The notes under the pieces were generated by a model. It was given only the letters and a program-made list of their open reading frames with translations. It did not search any database and had not been told where the DNA came from. 64,000 nt of DNA from Zunongwangia pacifica (lineage in GTDB: Bacteria; Bacteroidota; Bacteroidia; Flavobacteriales; Flavobacteriaceae): assembly GCF_023499215.1 (NCBI RefSeq), contig NZ_JAKHSK010000014.1:60621-124620 (forward strand). The letters run 5' to 3'. The translations under genes were made by a program, and so were the position numbers. Of this stretch, positions 47,446 to 55,003 are shown piece by piece; position 1 is the first letter of the stretch; each line of letters begins with the position of its first letter.

Positions 47446-47586
47446 GTGGGTAACGTCTCGGCTATGAGTAGTTGCGTGGGTTAGCACTAAACTTTGCAAG
47501 TACACACCAAACTGAAAATCCGCGAGGATTTTCAGAAGTAGGCGAGAACAAGCAATTACTTATAGCCATTGTGCCTGTTGCACAAG
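47446..47586. repeat. Module-boundary palindromic site E (interrupted at its end by IS)
   Basis: Left arm GTGGGTAACGTCTCGGCTAT then GAGTAGTTGC. Right arm GCAATTACTTATAGCC, pairing 14 of 16. Interior hairpin CTGAAAATCC-GCGA-GGATTTTCAG. The right core is displaced by the IS1182-type element: CCATTGT occurs at 47566-47572 and again at 49263-49269. Joining the two copies restores ATAGCCATTGTTACCTGC, a normal core for the methyltransferase module. Confidence 0.65.
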
Positions 47587-47612
47587 TTAGTAAAAAAGTT
47601 TAATTTCATGGG

Positions 47613-49190
47613 ATGCAAGGCAAAAAGAACTATCAGGAAAAACTCTTCACTTCCTTCCGTTTGAGTGACCGAGTCCCCCAGAAAAATTTTTATAGGCGTT
47701 TAAAAGCTGCGCTCAATCTGGATTTTCTCTATGAAGTCACGCACGGCTTTTACGGTAGCAGCGGTCAAAAGAGTATAGATCCGGTAGTGTTCTTTAAACT
47801 TTGTCTGGTGGGCTATCTGGAGAATATCATCAGCGACCGCAAGCTAATGGAGCATTGCAGTATGCGCTTGGATATTTTATATTTCACCGGTTATGATATT
47901 GATGAAGAGCTGCCTTGGCACTCTACCATCAGTCGAACACGACAGTTGTTTCCTGAAGAAGTCTTTGAGTCGGTATTTACCAAAGTATTCAGCCTTTGTG
48001 TAGAAGCGGGGATGGTGAGTGGCCATACACAGGCTATTGATAGTGCACCGGTAAAGGCCAACGCTTCGATGGACACTCTGGAACTAAAAGTACCTGAAGA
48101 GCAGCTAGAATCTCATTTGCGCAGAGTTCGTCATATTAGTGCGATGGATAAAGATCAGCCATTTCGTAAGAGTAAAGTCGATAAATCAGACAAAGGGCAA
48201 CGCAGCATAACGGCCAATGAACAGGAACTCCAGGCGATCTCTAGCCGCAACAAGCGTTGGAGCAAAGATCAGGATCAGCGTCCGGGATCAGGAAATAAAG
48301 GCAGTAAGTATACCAGTAATAAAACGCATTACAGTCCTACCGATCCTGATGCCCGTATCAGTGTCAAGCCCGGTAAGGCCAGAAAGCTCAATTACCTGAG
48401 CCAACTTAGTGTAGATACGGGCCATCACGTGATCACCGACATCAAAGCTTACCACGCCGATGGTAAAGACAATCAACAACTTCCCGATATTGTAAAACGG
48501 GTAAAGCGACGCTTGTGGCAACAAGGTCTAGTCTGGGAGAACTGTGTGGCAGACACGGGATATAGCAGCGGAGAGAACTACGCCTTTTTAGAGCGTCAGG
48601 GACTCAAGAGTTTTATACCTGCCCACGGCACGTTTAAAGGTGGCCCTGATGAATTTATTTATGTTGAAGATCAAGATCATTACCTGTGCCCACAGGGCAA
48701 TATCATTCCGTTTACCAAGGAGTTCAACGATTACAGGACAGGTACCCGCAAGAAAGAATACCGTGCCCGCAAGCACGTGTGTATTGATTGTCCCATACGT
48801 AGCAGCTGTCTGGGTAAAAGCGCACAGGAAAAGAAGTTTAGCGTCACCTATTACCGAGCAGAATACCAGCGTAACATCGCACGGGTAGAAAGCCCTCAGG
48901 GCAGGTATATGAAAGGCAAACGGCAAAGCACGGTAGAACCCGTCTTTGGAACGCTCACTCAGTTTATGGGATTAAGGAAGGTAAATACCGTAGGACTAAA
49001 ACAAGCCAACAAGTGTATGCAACTGTCCGCCATCGCCTACAACATTAAGAAGTACCTCAAATTCACTCAAAAACGGGTGAAAAGTGGAGCAGGAATGCTC
49101 GGCTTGTATTTAAAGATCACAAAGACCTTAAATCAGGAATATAAGTCCATTCTAAAGAGACTTTACCTATCTAATTTAGAGATCGTATAA
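47613..49190 (+). CDS. IS1182-family transposase
   Basis: A 525-residue DDE transposase. The N-terminal DUF772-type domain has SIDPVVFFKLCLVGYLENII and ELPWHSTISRTRQLF. The first catalytic Asp lies in TQAIDSAPVKANAS. The central part contains HHVITDIKAYHADGKD and VADTGYSSGENYAF, and the Glu is expected in RQSTVEPVFGTL. A cysteine cluster (CIDCPIRSSC) precedes it. No frameshift is seen, so the enzyme seems whole. Confidence 0.93.
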   Translation: MQGKKNYQEKLFTSFRLSDRVPQKNFYRRLKAALNLDFLYEVTHGFYGSSGQKSIDPVVFFKLCLVGYLENIISDRKLMEHCSMRLDILYFTGYDIDEELPWHSTISRTRQLFPEEVFESVFTKVFSLCVEAGMVSGHTQAIDSAPVKANASMDTLELKVPEEQLESHLRRVRHISAMDKDQPFRKSKVDKSDKGQRSITANEQELQAISSRNKRWSKDQDQRPGSGNKGSKYTSNKTHYSPTDPDARISVKPGKARKLNYLSQLSVDTGHHVITDIKAYHADGKDNQQLPDIVKRVKRRLWQQGLVWENCVADTGYSSGENYAFLERQGLKSFIPAHGTFKGGPDEFIYVEDQDHYLCPQGNIIPFTKEFNDYRTGTRKKEYRARKHVCIDCPIRSSCLGKSAQEKKFSVTYYRAEYQRNIARVESPQGRYMKGKRQSTVEPVFGTLTQFMGLRKVNTVGLKQANKCMQLSAIAYNIKKYLKFTQKRVKSGAGMLGLYLKITKTLNQEYKSILKRLYLSNLEIV

Positions 49191-49197
49191 GACAAAA

Positions 49198-49217
49198 AAA
49201 CCGCTTAAAAGCGGTTT
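49198..49217 (+). terminator. Terminator of the IS transposase
   Basis: AAACCGCTT/AAGCGGTTT form a tight stem with a 2-nt loop, eight bases past the transposase stop. The A-run before it would also let it act on the opposite strand. Confidence 0.7.
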
Positions 49218-49240
49218 AAATGAATGCGTTTTTTAACTAG

Positions 49241-50059
49241 TTAAGGTCTTGTGCAACGTTTACCATTGTTACCTGCTGGCTTTTTTCCAATTACATATAA
49301 ATAATCTCCCAAATCATTTTCATAGGATTTTATTATTTCTTTAATTTTTCCACTGTCGATATCTTTTCTTAATTCCGATAATCCATTTTCGACTTCTGTT
49401 CTGTTTGATAATGATGAAAATGAAGAAATTCCGTGTCTAATTTGCTCGTCAAAATAAAGTTCAGGGTTTTGTTTTCCGCAATACAAAAATTGGTCTTCCA
49501 AGTCAGGTTTTATAAAATACTTTTGCGTTTCCAGAAATTCGATTCCGCTATCTTTCATCGCTTTTTTTACTTTTTCTAAAGTTGGCATTTGTATTATTGA
49601 GTCGGAAAGCATTTTTGGAAAATAATGATTGAGCCAATATCCTTGCATTTGCTCGGGTGTTGATGTGAAAATCACAATTTTGCCGTTTGGCTTTAAGACT
49701 TTATTCAGCTCTGAAAATCCGATTGTTAAATTAGTCCAATGATGTATTGTCAAAGAACCGATTATTCCGTCCACAAAATTTTCAGGAAGTCCAGTATTCT
49801 CTGCGGAACCTATTTTCCAATGAATTTTGTGGTTTTTAAGTTTTGCTTTCTCCAACATTAATTCGGAAGGGTCAATACCAATGAAGTCAAATCCATTTTT
49901 TTGAAGTTCACTTGTGTAATTTCCTGTTCCGCAACCAATGTCCAAATATTTTTCGTCCTTGGTCGGTTGCAAATGATAAAGTAATTGTTCGGTCAAATAT
50001 TTGTCCGCTTTTCGGGTCAGATTGTAATCAATTCCTATTTTGTCGTATTTAACTTCCAT
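49241..50059 (-). CDS. Class I SAM-dependent methyltransferase
   Basis: About 272 residues from MEVKYDKIGIDYNLTRKADK; the frame runs 42 bp further up, but those codons lie in boundary sequence. The SAM motif I is YLDIGCGTGNYTSEL, followed by FIGIDPSELML and GIIGSLTIHHWTNL, the Methyltransf_11 pattern. The C-terminal residues (AGNNGKRCTRP) are encoded by the boundary and the IS end, so the natural C-terminus was probably changed by the insertion. The substrate is unknown. Confidence 0.85.
   Translation of the reverse strand: MEVKYDKIGIDYNLTRKADKYLTEQLLYHLQPTKDEKYLDIGCGTGNYTSELQKNGFDFIGIDPSELMLEKAKLKNHKIHWKIGSAENTGLPENFVDGIIGSLTIHHWTNLTIGFSELNKVLKPNGKIVIFTSTPEQMQGYWLNHYFPKMLSDSIIQMPTLEKVKKAMKDSGIEFLETQKYFIKPDLEDQFLYCGKQNPELYFDEQIRHGISSFSSLSNRTEVENGLSELRKDIDSGKIKEIIKSYENDLGDYLYVIGKKPAGNNGKRCTRP
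49248..49276. repeat. Module-boundary site F (collapsed by IS insertion)
   Basis: CTTGTGCAAC, GTTTACCATT and GTTACCTGC lie side by side in 29 bp with no long arms. The first part is the right end of the IS, and the last is the core that opens the methyltransferase module. It is best read as the displaced right end of site E. Confidence 0.5.
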
Positions 50060-50074
50060 CGTTTTTTTCAGCTT

Positions 50075-50115
50075 GCAGGTAACGTACGGATAACCCAACA
50101 AGTTGTGTTATATCC
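50075..50115. repeat. Module-boundary site G (right end of array)
   Basis: GCAGGTAACGTACGG mirrors the GTTACCTGC that opens the methyltransferase module. It is followed by the hairpin GGATAACCCAAC-AA-GTTGTGTTATATCC with no long interior. No further module follows. The 21-bp LuxR-like direct repeat lies 90 bp to the right. Confidence 0.5.
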
Positions 50116-50218
50116 ATTTTTGTTAAAGTACTAAGCTAGCGGATTTTTAATTGATTTAAAAGATAGGCTATCAAATTCAGTAGTTTTTTGAATGTAACAA
50201 GCTTTTAAAAACCGGTGC

Positions 50219-50301
50219 CAAAACCGCAAAAAGTCCCCTAAATTTTCTCCAAGGCTTCGAAAATTTTTAACGGGGACTTCTTGCTATACTGAAGAAAAAG
50301 A
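50219..50301. repeat. 83-bp palindromic repeat family 2, copy 1
   Basis: This copy and the one at 54447-54529 differ at only 3 of 83 positions. The centre folds as AAGTCCCCTAAATTTT against AAAATTTTTAACGGGGACTT. The two copies are in direct orientation 4.2 kb apart. It may act as a terminator of the lipoprotein gene that ends at 50320 on the minus strand. Confidence 0.8.
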
Positions 50302-50319
50302 ACCAAAAAAAATCAAGCT

Positions 50320-51303
50320 TTATTTTACTGAAAATGGTAATTTTTCATCCATTTTTTCCCACTGTTCTTCAAACGTACGATCTACGTCTAGCGGAAGGAT
50401 TTCAGTGCTTTTGATGCTTTGATCTTCGATATCAAAAAATTGGAATATCACGGCGGTAACGGGCGCTTTGTAGTCGGCCATTTCTGAATTATTCGACGCT
50501 TCCCGCTCACTTAAACCTTGAATCCATACGGCTTCCTTAAAAGTATCAGCATTTACATACAGTTTACGATAAGGATGCATTTGGTAGGTATTCACATTGG
50601 TCTTTACATAGGTTTTTATGCCTTGCTGAATCGACTCTTGCAGCGGTTGATAGGCCTTTGTTTTAGAATTAAGGGTAAAATGCGAAAATCGCCATTCCTC
50701 GTGTTGTGTTTCTGTTACTGCCTGTATTTCCTGGGGAGCAATTGAGGGTAACTGTACATTAAAATGAAGAGAACCTGCATACAACAGCGAATCTTGATGC
50801 TGATTCATCATTTTTAAAAGGGAAACCAGTGTTTCTTTGATAAAATGGGGTGATGGATTGTCAGTAAATTTTACGGTCGCCGTAGCATAATCCATCTCCA
50901 GGATCACATCTTTCTTTTTTAATTGGGCCACCAAGTGTTGCTTAACCTGATAATCTGCCTTCGTCTCCTTATACATTTGCTCAATAGATTTTTTGTGCAA
51001 ACCTCCCTGGTATAAAGAATCCTTTTCTTTCATCAATTTCGCGTCAAAATAAAGCGGGAATCGTAAATCCGGCTTTCCTTTTTCAAAAATTTCAACCGAA
51101 AACATATTGGGGTTCATATTTCCTTCGTTCCAAAACCGATTGAGATTTTCGAAGGCTAAGGAGTGATTGATATGTTTACTCAGGTATTTTTTAAGCGTAG
51201 TGGCTGCTTTGTCTTTGCTCATCCCGCCAAATAAGCGGGCGCAGGATTGAAAACAGCACACAATAACCGCCAGGATCGCTATAGTATAAAAGATATTTTT
51301 CAT
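50320..51303 (-). CDS. Hypothetical lipoprotein
   Basis: A 327-residue protein with a lipoprotein signal (FYTIAILAVIVCCFQSC, lipid Cys21). The mature part is mixed alpha/beta, containing KAATTLKKYLSKHINHSLAF and, near the end, MADYKAPVTAVIFQFFDIED. No family was recognised. It is at the left end of an accessory block that includes a TssD-like and a DUF4132 protein, all on the minus strand. Confidence 0.65.
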   Translation of the reverse strand: MKNIFYTIAILAVIVCCFQSCARLFGGMSKDKAATTLKKYLSKHINHSLAFENLNRFWNEGNMNPNMFSVEIFEKGKPDLRFPLYFDAKLMKEKDSLYQGGLHKKSIEQMYKETKADYQVKQHLVAQLKKKDVILEMDYATATVKFTDNPSPHFIKETLVSLLKMMNQHQDSLLYAGSLHFNVQLPSIAPQEIQAVTETQHEEWRFSHFTLNSKTKAYQPLQESIQQGIKTYVKTNVNTYQMHPYRKLYVNADTFKEAVWIQGLSEREASNNSEMADYKAPVTAVIFQFFDIEDQSIKSTEILPLDVDRTFEEQWEKMDEKLPFSVK

Positions 51304-51547
51304 AAAAGCCTAATATTAATAAACTACCTAAGGGCAAGCCCACAAGGCATTTGATAGAAAAAAAATTTCAATTCCGAGGCTCGCCTCAAGGTATTCAACC
51401 TTTTGGCGAAGCCAATAAAACGAATGTAAACGATAGGAAATCGAAACACCTCCCTGAATTCCGTGAATATTCCGATTCCTGTAAAACGGTCAATAAATAT
51501 CGAAAATTAGCCGATACTTTTGGAGTATTCATTTAAAAACTAAAAAG

Positions 51548-51943
51548 ATGGGTTTACAGGAAAAGAAAACCGCAAAAGCGATAGAAGACCAATATGTTGG
51601 GGATTACCAAAACGAGATTAATGAGATTGCCGGTAAAGAGTTACCAATAAACATTCACTGGGATACGTTTGAACTTGATTTTATGAAGTTTGTACCCAGC
51701 GTTTGCCTACAACGACTTACCGACGCTTTAAAAGATATTTGTGCAGACGATATGGGAAAAGAAGCGGTGCAGGAAAGTATCAATTCGATTGAGGTTTTTT
51801 GTATCCCGAACGAAGGTGCTGAAGATGCTAAAGAATTAAAGTTAGCTGATGGTACATTTTCACTTACCGCTTGTTGGGGTGGTCACCACAGTGGTTATTT
51901 CCCGGATATTGCGATTAAAGAATACTTAGAAAATAACTTGTAA
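51548..51943 (+). CDS. Hypothetical protein
   Basis: A 131-residue acidic soluble protein starting MGLQEKKTAKAIEDQYVGDY. A notable stretch is LTACWGGHHSGYFPDIAI near the C-terminus. It is the only plus-strand gene in the 50.3-60.6 kb block. Parts (LPINIHWDTFEL, CLQRLTDALKDI) recall the 232-residue neighbour at 52710, which also has ALQEGLGKELTVTFD, so the two may belong to one family, but this is not certain. Confidence 0.55.
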   Translation: MGLQEKKTAKAIEDQYVGDYQNEINEIAGKELPINIHWDTFELDFMKFVPSVCLQRLTDALKDICADDMGKEAVQESINSIEVFCIPNEGAEDAKELKLADGTFSLTACWGGHHSGYFPDIAIKEYLENNL

Positions 51944-52130
51944 TTGCTGGTACATTCCAGTTAGATTTCAAGACCGCTTATTGGAGTGAAAATTTAGGTT
52001 AGGGTTTTTGTATCGAGAACTTAATGCCAAGCATTAGGTTCTCGGTACTCTATTAGGAAATTGTACTTCAACATAATATTCAAAACGGACTTTAGCGGCA
52101 AAAAAATTATTGTCTTAAATGACGAAAACA

Positions 52131-52282
52131 AAAAAGGCTGTCTAAAAACTCAATTTTCGTCAACCTGTTCCGATAGCTATCGGAATTGTTTCAGGTTCTC
52201 ATAACAATTTTTAAATCAATGAGATGAGATTCTGAAACAAACCTGTCTATCGACAGGCAGGTTCAGAATGACGTTTTTTTTA
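52131..52282. repeat. Palindromic dispersed repeat, copy 2, with two nested mini-palindromes
   Basis: This matches the repeat at 12-149, but the right terminal GACAGCC is lost. The left inner arm holds TTCCGATAGCTATCGGAA at 52168-52185 in place of AAC. The right inner arm holds ACCTGTCTATCGACAGGCAG at 52241-52260 at the mirrored position (CAA|GTT). The 350-bp gap around it shows nothing else. Confidence 0.75.
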
Positions 52283-52295
52283 CTTTAACTAAGCA

Positions 52296-52697
52296 CTAAT
52301 TCACGGCTACGTTATTAATAACAACTCCCATTAAATTTGCAGAAAAATAGCCGTTTTGTTGATACCCGTTATTCTCGGTAAACGATTGGTTATAACTTTG
52401 GGCAATAGATTTTTTAAAATGGAGGGTGATATTGGGGGTTTCTTCGTTTTTAAAGAAGATTTTTACTATTCCCGACCAATCGCCAGGGTGGTTGGCAATC
52501 CATTCTAAAAACAGTTGGTCTGGCTCGTTATTATTACAACCAGAGGCGTAAACATCCATTCTTTTTTCAGATTCATTATGTATATCGTAAGCACTAGCAA
52601 TGCTATAATCAAATTGCTGTAAGGTATAGTTTTGTTGCGTAGTTTCATCTTTATTTAAAATGAATTCTATACGATCGATAACAGTATTGGGAACCAT
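52296..52697 (-). CDS. TssD/Hcp-like small protein (tentative)
   Basis: A 133-residue all-beta-looking protein. The pattern DYSIASAYDIHNESEKRMDV, LFLEWIANHPGDWSGIVKIF and SIAQSYNQSFTENNGYQ resembles Bacteroidota TssD, the Hcp-like tube protein of type VI secretion, which is the same size. No other T6SS gene is in the window, so if it is TssD it is an orphan copy. It is 12 bp downstream of the 232-residue gene in the same operon. Confidence 0.45.
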   Translation of the reverse strand: MVPNTVIDRIEFILNKDETTQQNYTLQQFDYSIASAYDIHNESEKRMDVYASGCNNNEPDQLFLEWIANHPGDWSGIVKIFFKNEETPNITLHFKKSIAQSYNQSFTENNGYQQNGYFSANLMGVVINNVAVN

Positions 52698-52709
52698 AAT
52701 AATTAAATT

Positions 52710-53408
52710 TTATAAGTTTTTTTCGATTTCGTCTTGTAATTCCGTCTTACTGAAAATGCTTTTCCAGCCTTTTTCAAGATTGAAGGAAATGTGAAGCACT
52801 CGCTCGTTTAATTGAACTGCATTGGTTGTTGAAATTTTAAAAGTTATCGCGTCAATGCTTTCTGAAAATGCTTCTTTTGCCAGCTTATTTTCGGCAAGGC
52901 TAAGAATGGTTTCTTTTAAAAACTGAATGGCTTTTTTGGTGTAGAATTTCTCGGTATCGCTTGGGTTTTCTCCAGCATCAAACGTAACAGTCAATTCTTT
53001 ACCTAAGCCTTCCTGAAGGGCTAAAACGGCTGCTTTTATCTCTTTTTTAAGCTGAAGTTGCGTTGGAACGTCTTTAGGATTGGGCGTAAACGGGATTGTA
53101 CCGTCAGATAGCAGGTGTACGTAATCTTTTACGTTTTGTAACATAATACACGAAATGCTATGGAAACTCACGTATTGTAAATCGGCCTCATTATCGTACC
53201 AATTTCCTATTAAAACCACCCCTTTATCGGCATCGTAGTTTATAAAATACCCCGAAATCGTACCATCTGTATTGCTAAAGCTAATCTTTGGCATATTTGG
53301 GTTCTCCTGTTTACGCTCGTGGTCTGCGACTTCCTGAAGTATTTTTAAAACTTCTCTTGTCTCTATAACCGGTAATTGTACCATTGTTTTAAAATCCATA
53401 ATCGTCAA
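52710..53408 (-). CDS. Hypothetical protein
   Basis: A 232-residue soluble protein. It starts MTIMDFKTMVQLPVIETREV (M4 is an equally good start). Features are GYFINYDADKGVVLIGNWYD and a helical middle LKKEIKAAVLALQEGLGKEL. No family was recognised. It probably forms an operon with the TssD-like gene that follows after 12 bp. Confidence 0.55.
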   Translation of the reverse strand: MTIMDFKTMVQLPVIETREVLKILQEVADHERKQENPNMPKISFSNTDGTISGYFINYDADKGVVLIGNWYDNEADLQYVSFHSISCIMLQNVKDYVHLLSDGTIPFTPNPKDVPTQLQLKKEIKAAVLALQEGLGKELTVTFDAGENPSDTEKFYTKKAIQFLKETILSLAENKLAKEAFSESIDAITFKISTTNAVQLNERVLHISFNLEKGWKSIFSKTELQDEIEKNL

Positions 53409-53496
53409 TTTTTATACTACAAATTTGGACTTTTAGGGGTTGATTTTTCTACCTGTTTTCCGTGAAATTAGTGGCGGTTTTAATAACAGATTCGTT

Positions 53497-54033
53497 TTAT
53501 TGGGTATATTTTTTATAATCGCGTATTTTATCTTCCAATCTTTGGTTTAGGTATTCATTTTTTCCGCGCAATGTTTCATTGATTAGCTGTGCTTCTTTTA
53601 GGTAATTTAGAATCTTATCTTTTTCCCAGTGGCTGGGTGGTGCTTGCAGATTGGTTATTCGGTCTGCTAATTTTACGATTGCTACTTCTTTTTCCTGTTG
53701 ATTGATTCGGTTTAGGCTGTCTGCCATTTTTTCCTTTTTAGAGCTCAGGTTGTTATTTTTGGTCAATGCCCGTACGCCTAAGGCGACTTTTTCTCCAAAC
53801 CTAGCTACCAATTCGGCATATTCTGTTTCGGTGTCTTCTAAGGTGTCGTGCAGTAGCGCTACTTGTACGGCATCATTTAAATTAAAAAGAGGAGCGGCAT
53901 TGTAGGCCAAAAGTACTTCCATCGCGACATTGGAAAGGTGCACGACGTAATTGGAATTGGTGCCGGGTACTTTTTGATTTTTGTGCTTTTCGCCAGCAAA
54001 TTTTAGGGCGTTCTGATACAGTTCTTGTGTCAT
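53497..54033 (-). CDS. HD-domain hydrolase, SpoT/Mesh1-like
   Basis: A 178-residue single HD domain. The motifs HLSNVAMEVLL, VALLHDTLEDTETEYAELVA (the HDxxED of (p)ppGpp hydrolases) and VAIVKLADRITNL are all present. No synthetase or TGS/ACT domain is attached, so it is a small alarmone hydrolase-like protein. It could hydrolyse (p)ppGpp or another pyrophosphorylated nucleotide. Confidence 0.82.
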   Translation of the reverse strand: MTQELYQNALKFAGEKHKNQKVPGTNSNYVVHLSNVAMEVLLAYNAAPLFNLNDAVQVALLHDTLEDTETEYAELVARFGEKVALGVRALTKNNNLSSKKEKMADSLNRINQQEKEVAIVKLADRITNLQAPPSHWEKDKILNYLKEAQLINETLRGKNEYLNQRLEDKIRDYKKYTQ

Positions 54034-54052
54034 TAAAAAAGAGTTTATTGAT

Positions 54053-54263
54053 TTAGGTAAACTTTAATGTGGTGATTTCTAATTTTTGATTGTCTTTATC
54101 CCAAACAAATGATTCTTCTACAGAAATTAGCAGGGTGGTTATATCATTCAATCCGGTTATATGTGGTTCTTCTATTTTTACATCAAAGGAAAATTCAGCA
54201 TTTTTTTACCTTCCATTTTTAATCATCTTTATAAATCGCGAATTCCAAATCATCGATTTGAAG
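54053..54263 (-). pseudogene. Degraded small gene
   Basis: Minus-strand codons give IDDLEFAIYKDD up to a stop. After a frameshift they give NAEFSFDVKIEEPHITGLND and LISVEESFVWDKDNQKLEI, ending TTLKFT-stop at 54053. The composition is clearly that of a coding sequence, but no single frame spans it. The family was not recognised. Confidence 0.55.
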
Positions 54264-54446
54264 TATCAATAGAGACCCTTCGGGTTAGGGTAATTTTAGT
54301 TTTATATGGTGTTCTGTTCATTTTCTTTAGCTCGCTGTTGCTTATTGGTTTTGGAGCTCGTGAATCTCCTAAAGTCGATTTGCTTGTCCAAAGAAAACGA
54401 ACCAAAAGAAAGGACACTTTTTCTAAGGTATTTTTGCCTTATCAGG

Positions 54447-54529
54447 CAAAACCGCAAGAAGTCCCCTAAATTTTCTCCAAGGCTTCAAAAATTTTTAACG
54501 GGGACTTCTTACTATACTGAAGAAAAAGA
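54447..54529. repeat. 83-bp palindromic repeat family 2, copy 2
   Basis: This is 80/83 identical to 50219-50301. It lies just past the 3' end of the 125-residue gene (54576, minus strand), the same relation copy 1 has to the lipoprotein gene. The preceding 54300-54446 contains a string that reads SKENEPKERT, often seen in non-coding repeats of bacteria, and no credible gene. Confidence 0.8.
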
Positions 54530-54575
54530 CCGCTAAAGAATACAATGAATGGTCTAAACTCCGGTTAAAAAACGC

Positions 54576-54953
54576 TTATTCTGGATTAGAAATTTTAAAA
54601 GCATTCATTTTTTTAAGAATAACGGGCGTAAATAGCGCAAACCGGGCATTAAATTCTTCCTGGGTGGTAGCGGCATTGATGTTGGCCACCATCATTGTCC
54701 AGGCCTCCATTAATTCATCTTCTACAGTGTCGTTTTTGGTTTCTATATCTATCGCTTTTACCAAATCTAAATGATCTTCGGCCTCATAAAAACCGGTTTG
54801 TTTGGTAATGTTAAAGACCTGCTCAAAAATGGATTGTGTTTCCATTAGTTCCTGAACTAAAATTTCGTTTTTTTCGCTGGCAGAAATGGATTCAAAGACA
54901 TCTACCATTAAATTTTGTACGTTATCGTTAATACTTTTGTCTAAAAATTGCAC
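54576..54953 (-). CDS. Hypothetical protein of the DUF4132 block
   Basis: A 125-residue, mostly helical acidic protein (MQFLDKSINDNVQNLMVDVF at the start; VILKKMNAFKISNPE at the end). It has no signal or membrane segment. No family was recognised. It lies in line with the DUF4132 gene and the 137-residue gene on the minus strand and may be a small subunit or an immunity-type partner. Confidence 0.55.
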   Translation of the reverse strand: MQFLDKSINDNVQNLMVDVFESISASEKNEILVQELMETQSIFEQVFNITKQTGFYEAEDHLDLVKAIDIETKNDTVEDELMEAWTMMVANINAATTQEEFNARFALFTPVILKKMNAFKISNPE

Positions 54954-55003
54954 TGTTTTTTATCTATTTTGAATCTTTATGGGTACCAATGGGTTAATAT
55001 CCG

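Larger units (their letters stand above)
47577..49257 (+). mobile_element. IS1182-family insertion sequence
   Basis: About 1.68 kb with the inverted ends GTTGCACAAG and CTTGTGCAAC. It carries one intact transposase gene and a terminator. The flanking CCATTGT copies suggest a 7-bp target duplication, though the exact tips are uncertain by 4-5 bp on each side. The GC-richer codon use of its gene differs from its neighbours. It looks recent and potentially active. Confidence 0.75.
43539..50115. other. Integron-like array of single-gene modules
   Basis: Six modules follow one another: DUF1275, Fic, PIN/antitoxin, VOC+HxlR, an IS element and a methyltransferase. Between them lie palindromic sites of 135-141 bp (B-E), or shorter forms at F and G. 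A module begins at GTT plus about 6 variable bases and ends with the reverse complement plus AAC. The two ends match exactly in four modules: GTTGTACCAC/GTGGTACAAC, GTTACCCAC/GTGGGTAAC, GTTGCACAAG/CTTGTGCAAC and GTTACCTGC/GCAGGTAAC. The sites all have the same orientation. This is the logic of recombination cassettes. The core does not fit GTTRRRY of attC, and no tyrosine recombinase is present here. Confidence 0.65.

Noticed and set aside
48588..48926. 112-codon minus-strand ORF inside the IS1182 transposase
   Set aside because: It is antisense to conserved transposase motifs, with no independent start signal.
44346..50115. Calling the array a classical integron with attC sites
   Set aside because: The site cores (GTTGTACC, GTTACCC, GTTACCT, GTTGCAC) do not fit GTTRRRY, and no IntI-type integrase was seen in the window. 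Only the geometry is shared, so it is described as integron-like.
51351..51536. 61-codon plus-strand ORF
   Set aside because: The composition (FRGSPQGIQPFGEANKTN) is not protein-like, and it lies in the probable promoter region between the lipoprotein gene and the 131-residue gene.
54161..54536. Overlapping 76- and 102-codon plus-strand ORFs
   Set aside because: They contain the SKENEPKERT string common in non-coding bacterial repeats and run into the 83-bp hairpin repeat. The opposite strand holds a clearer gene relic.
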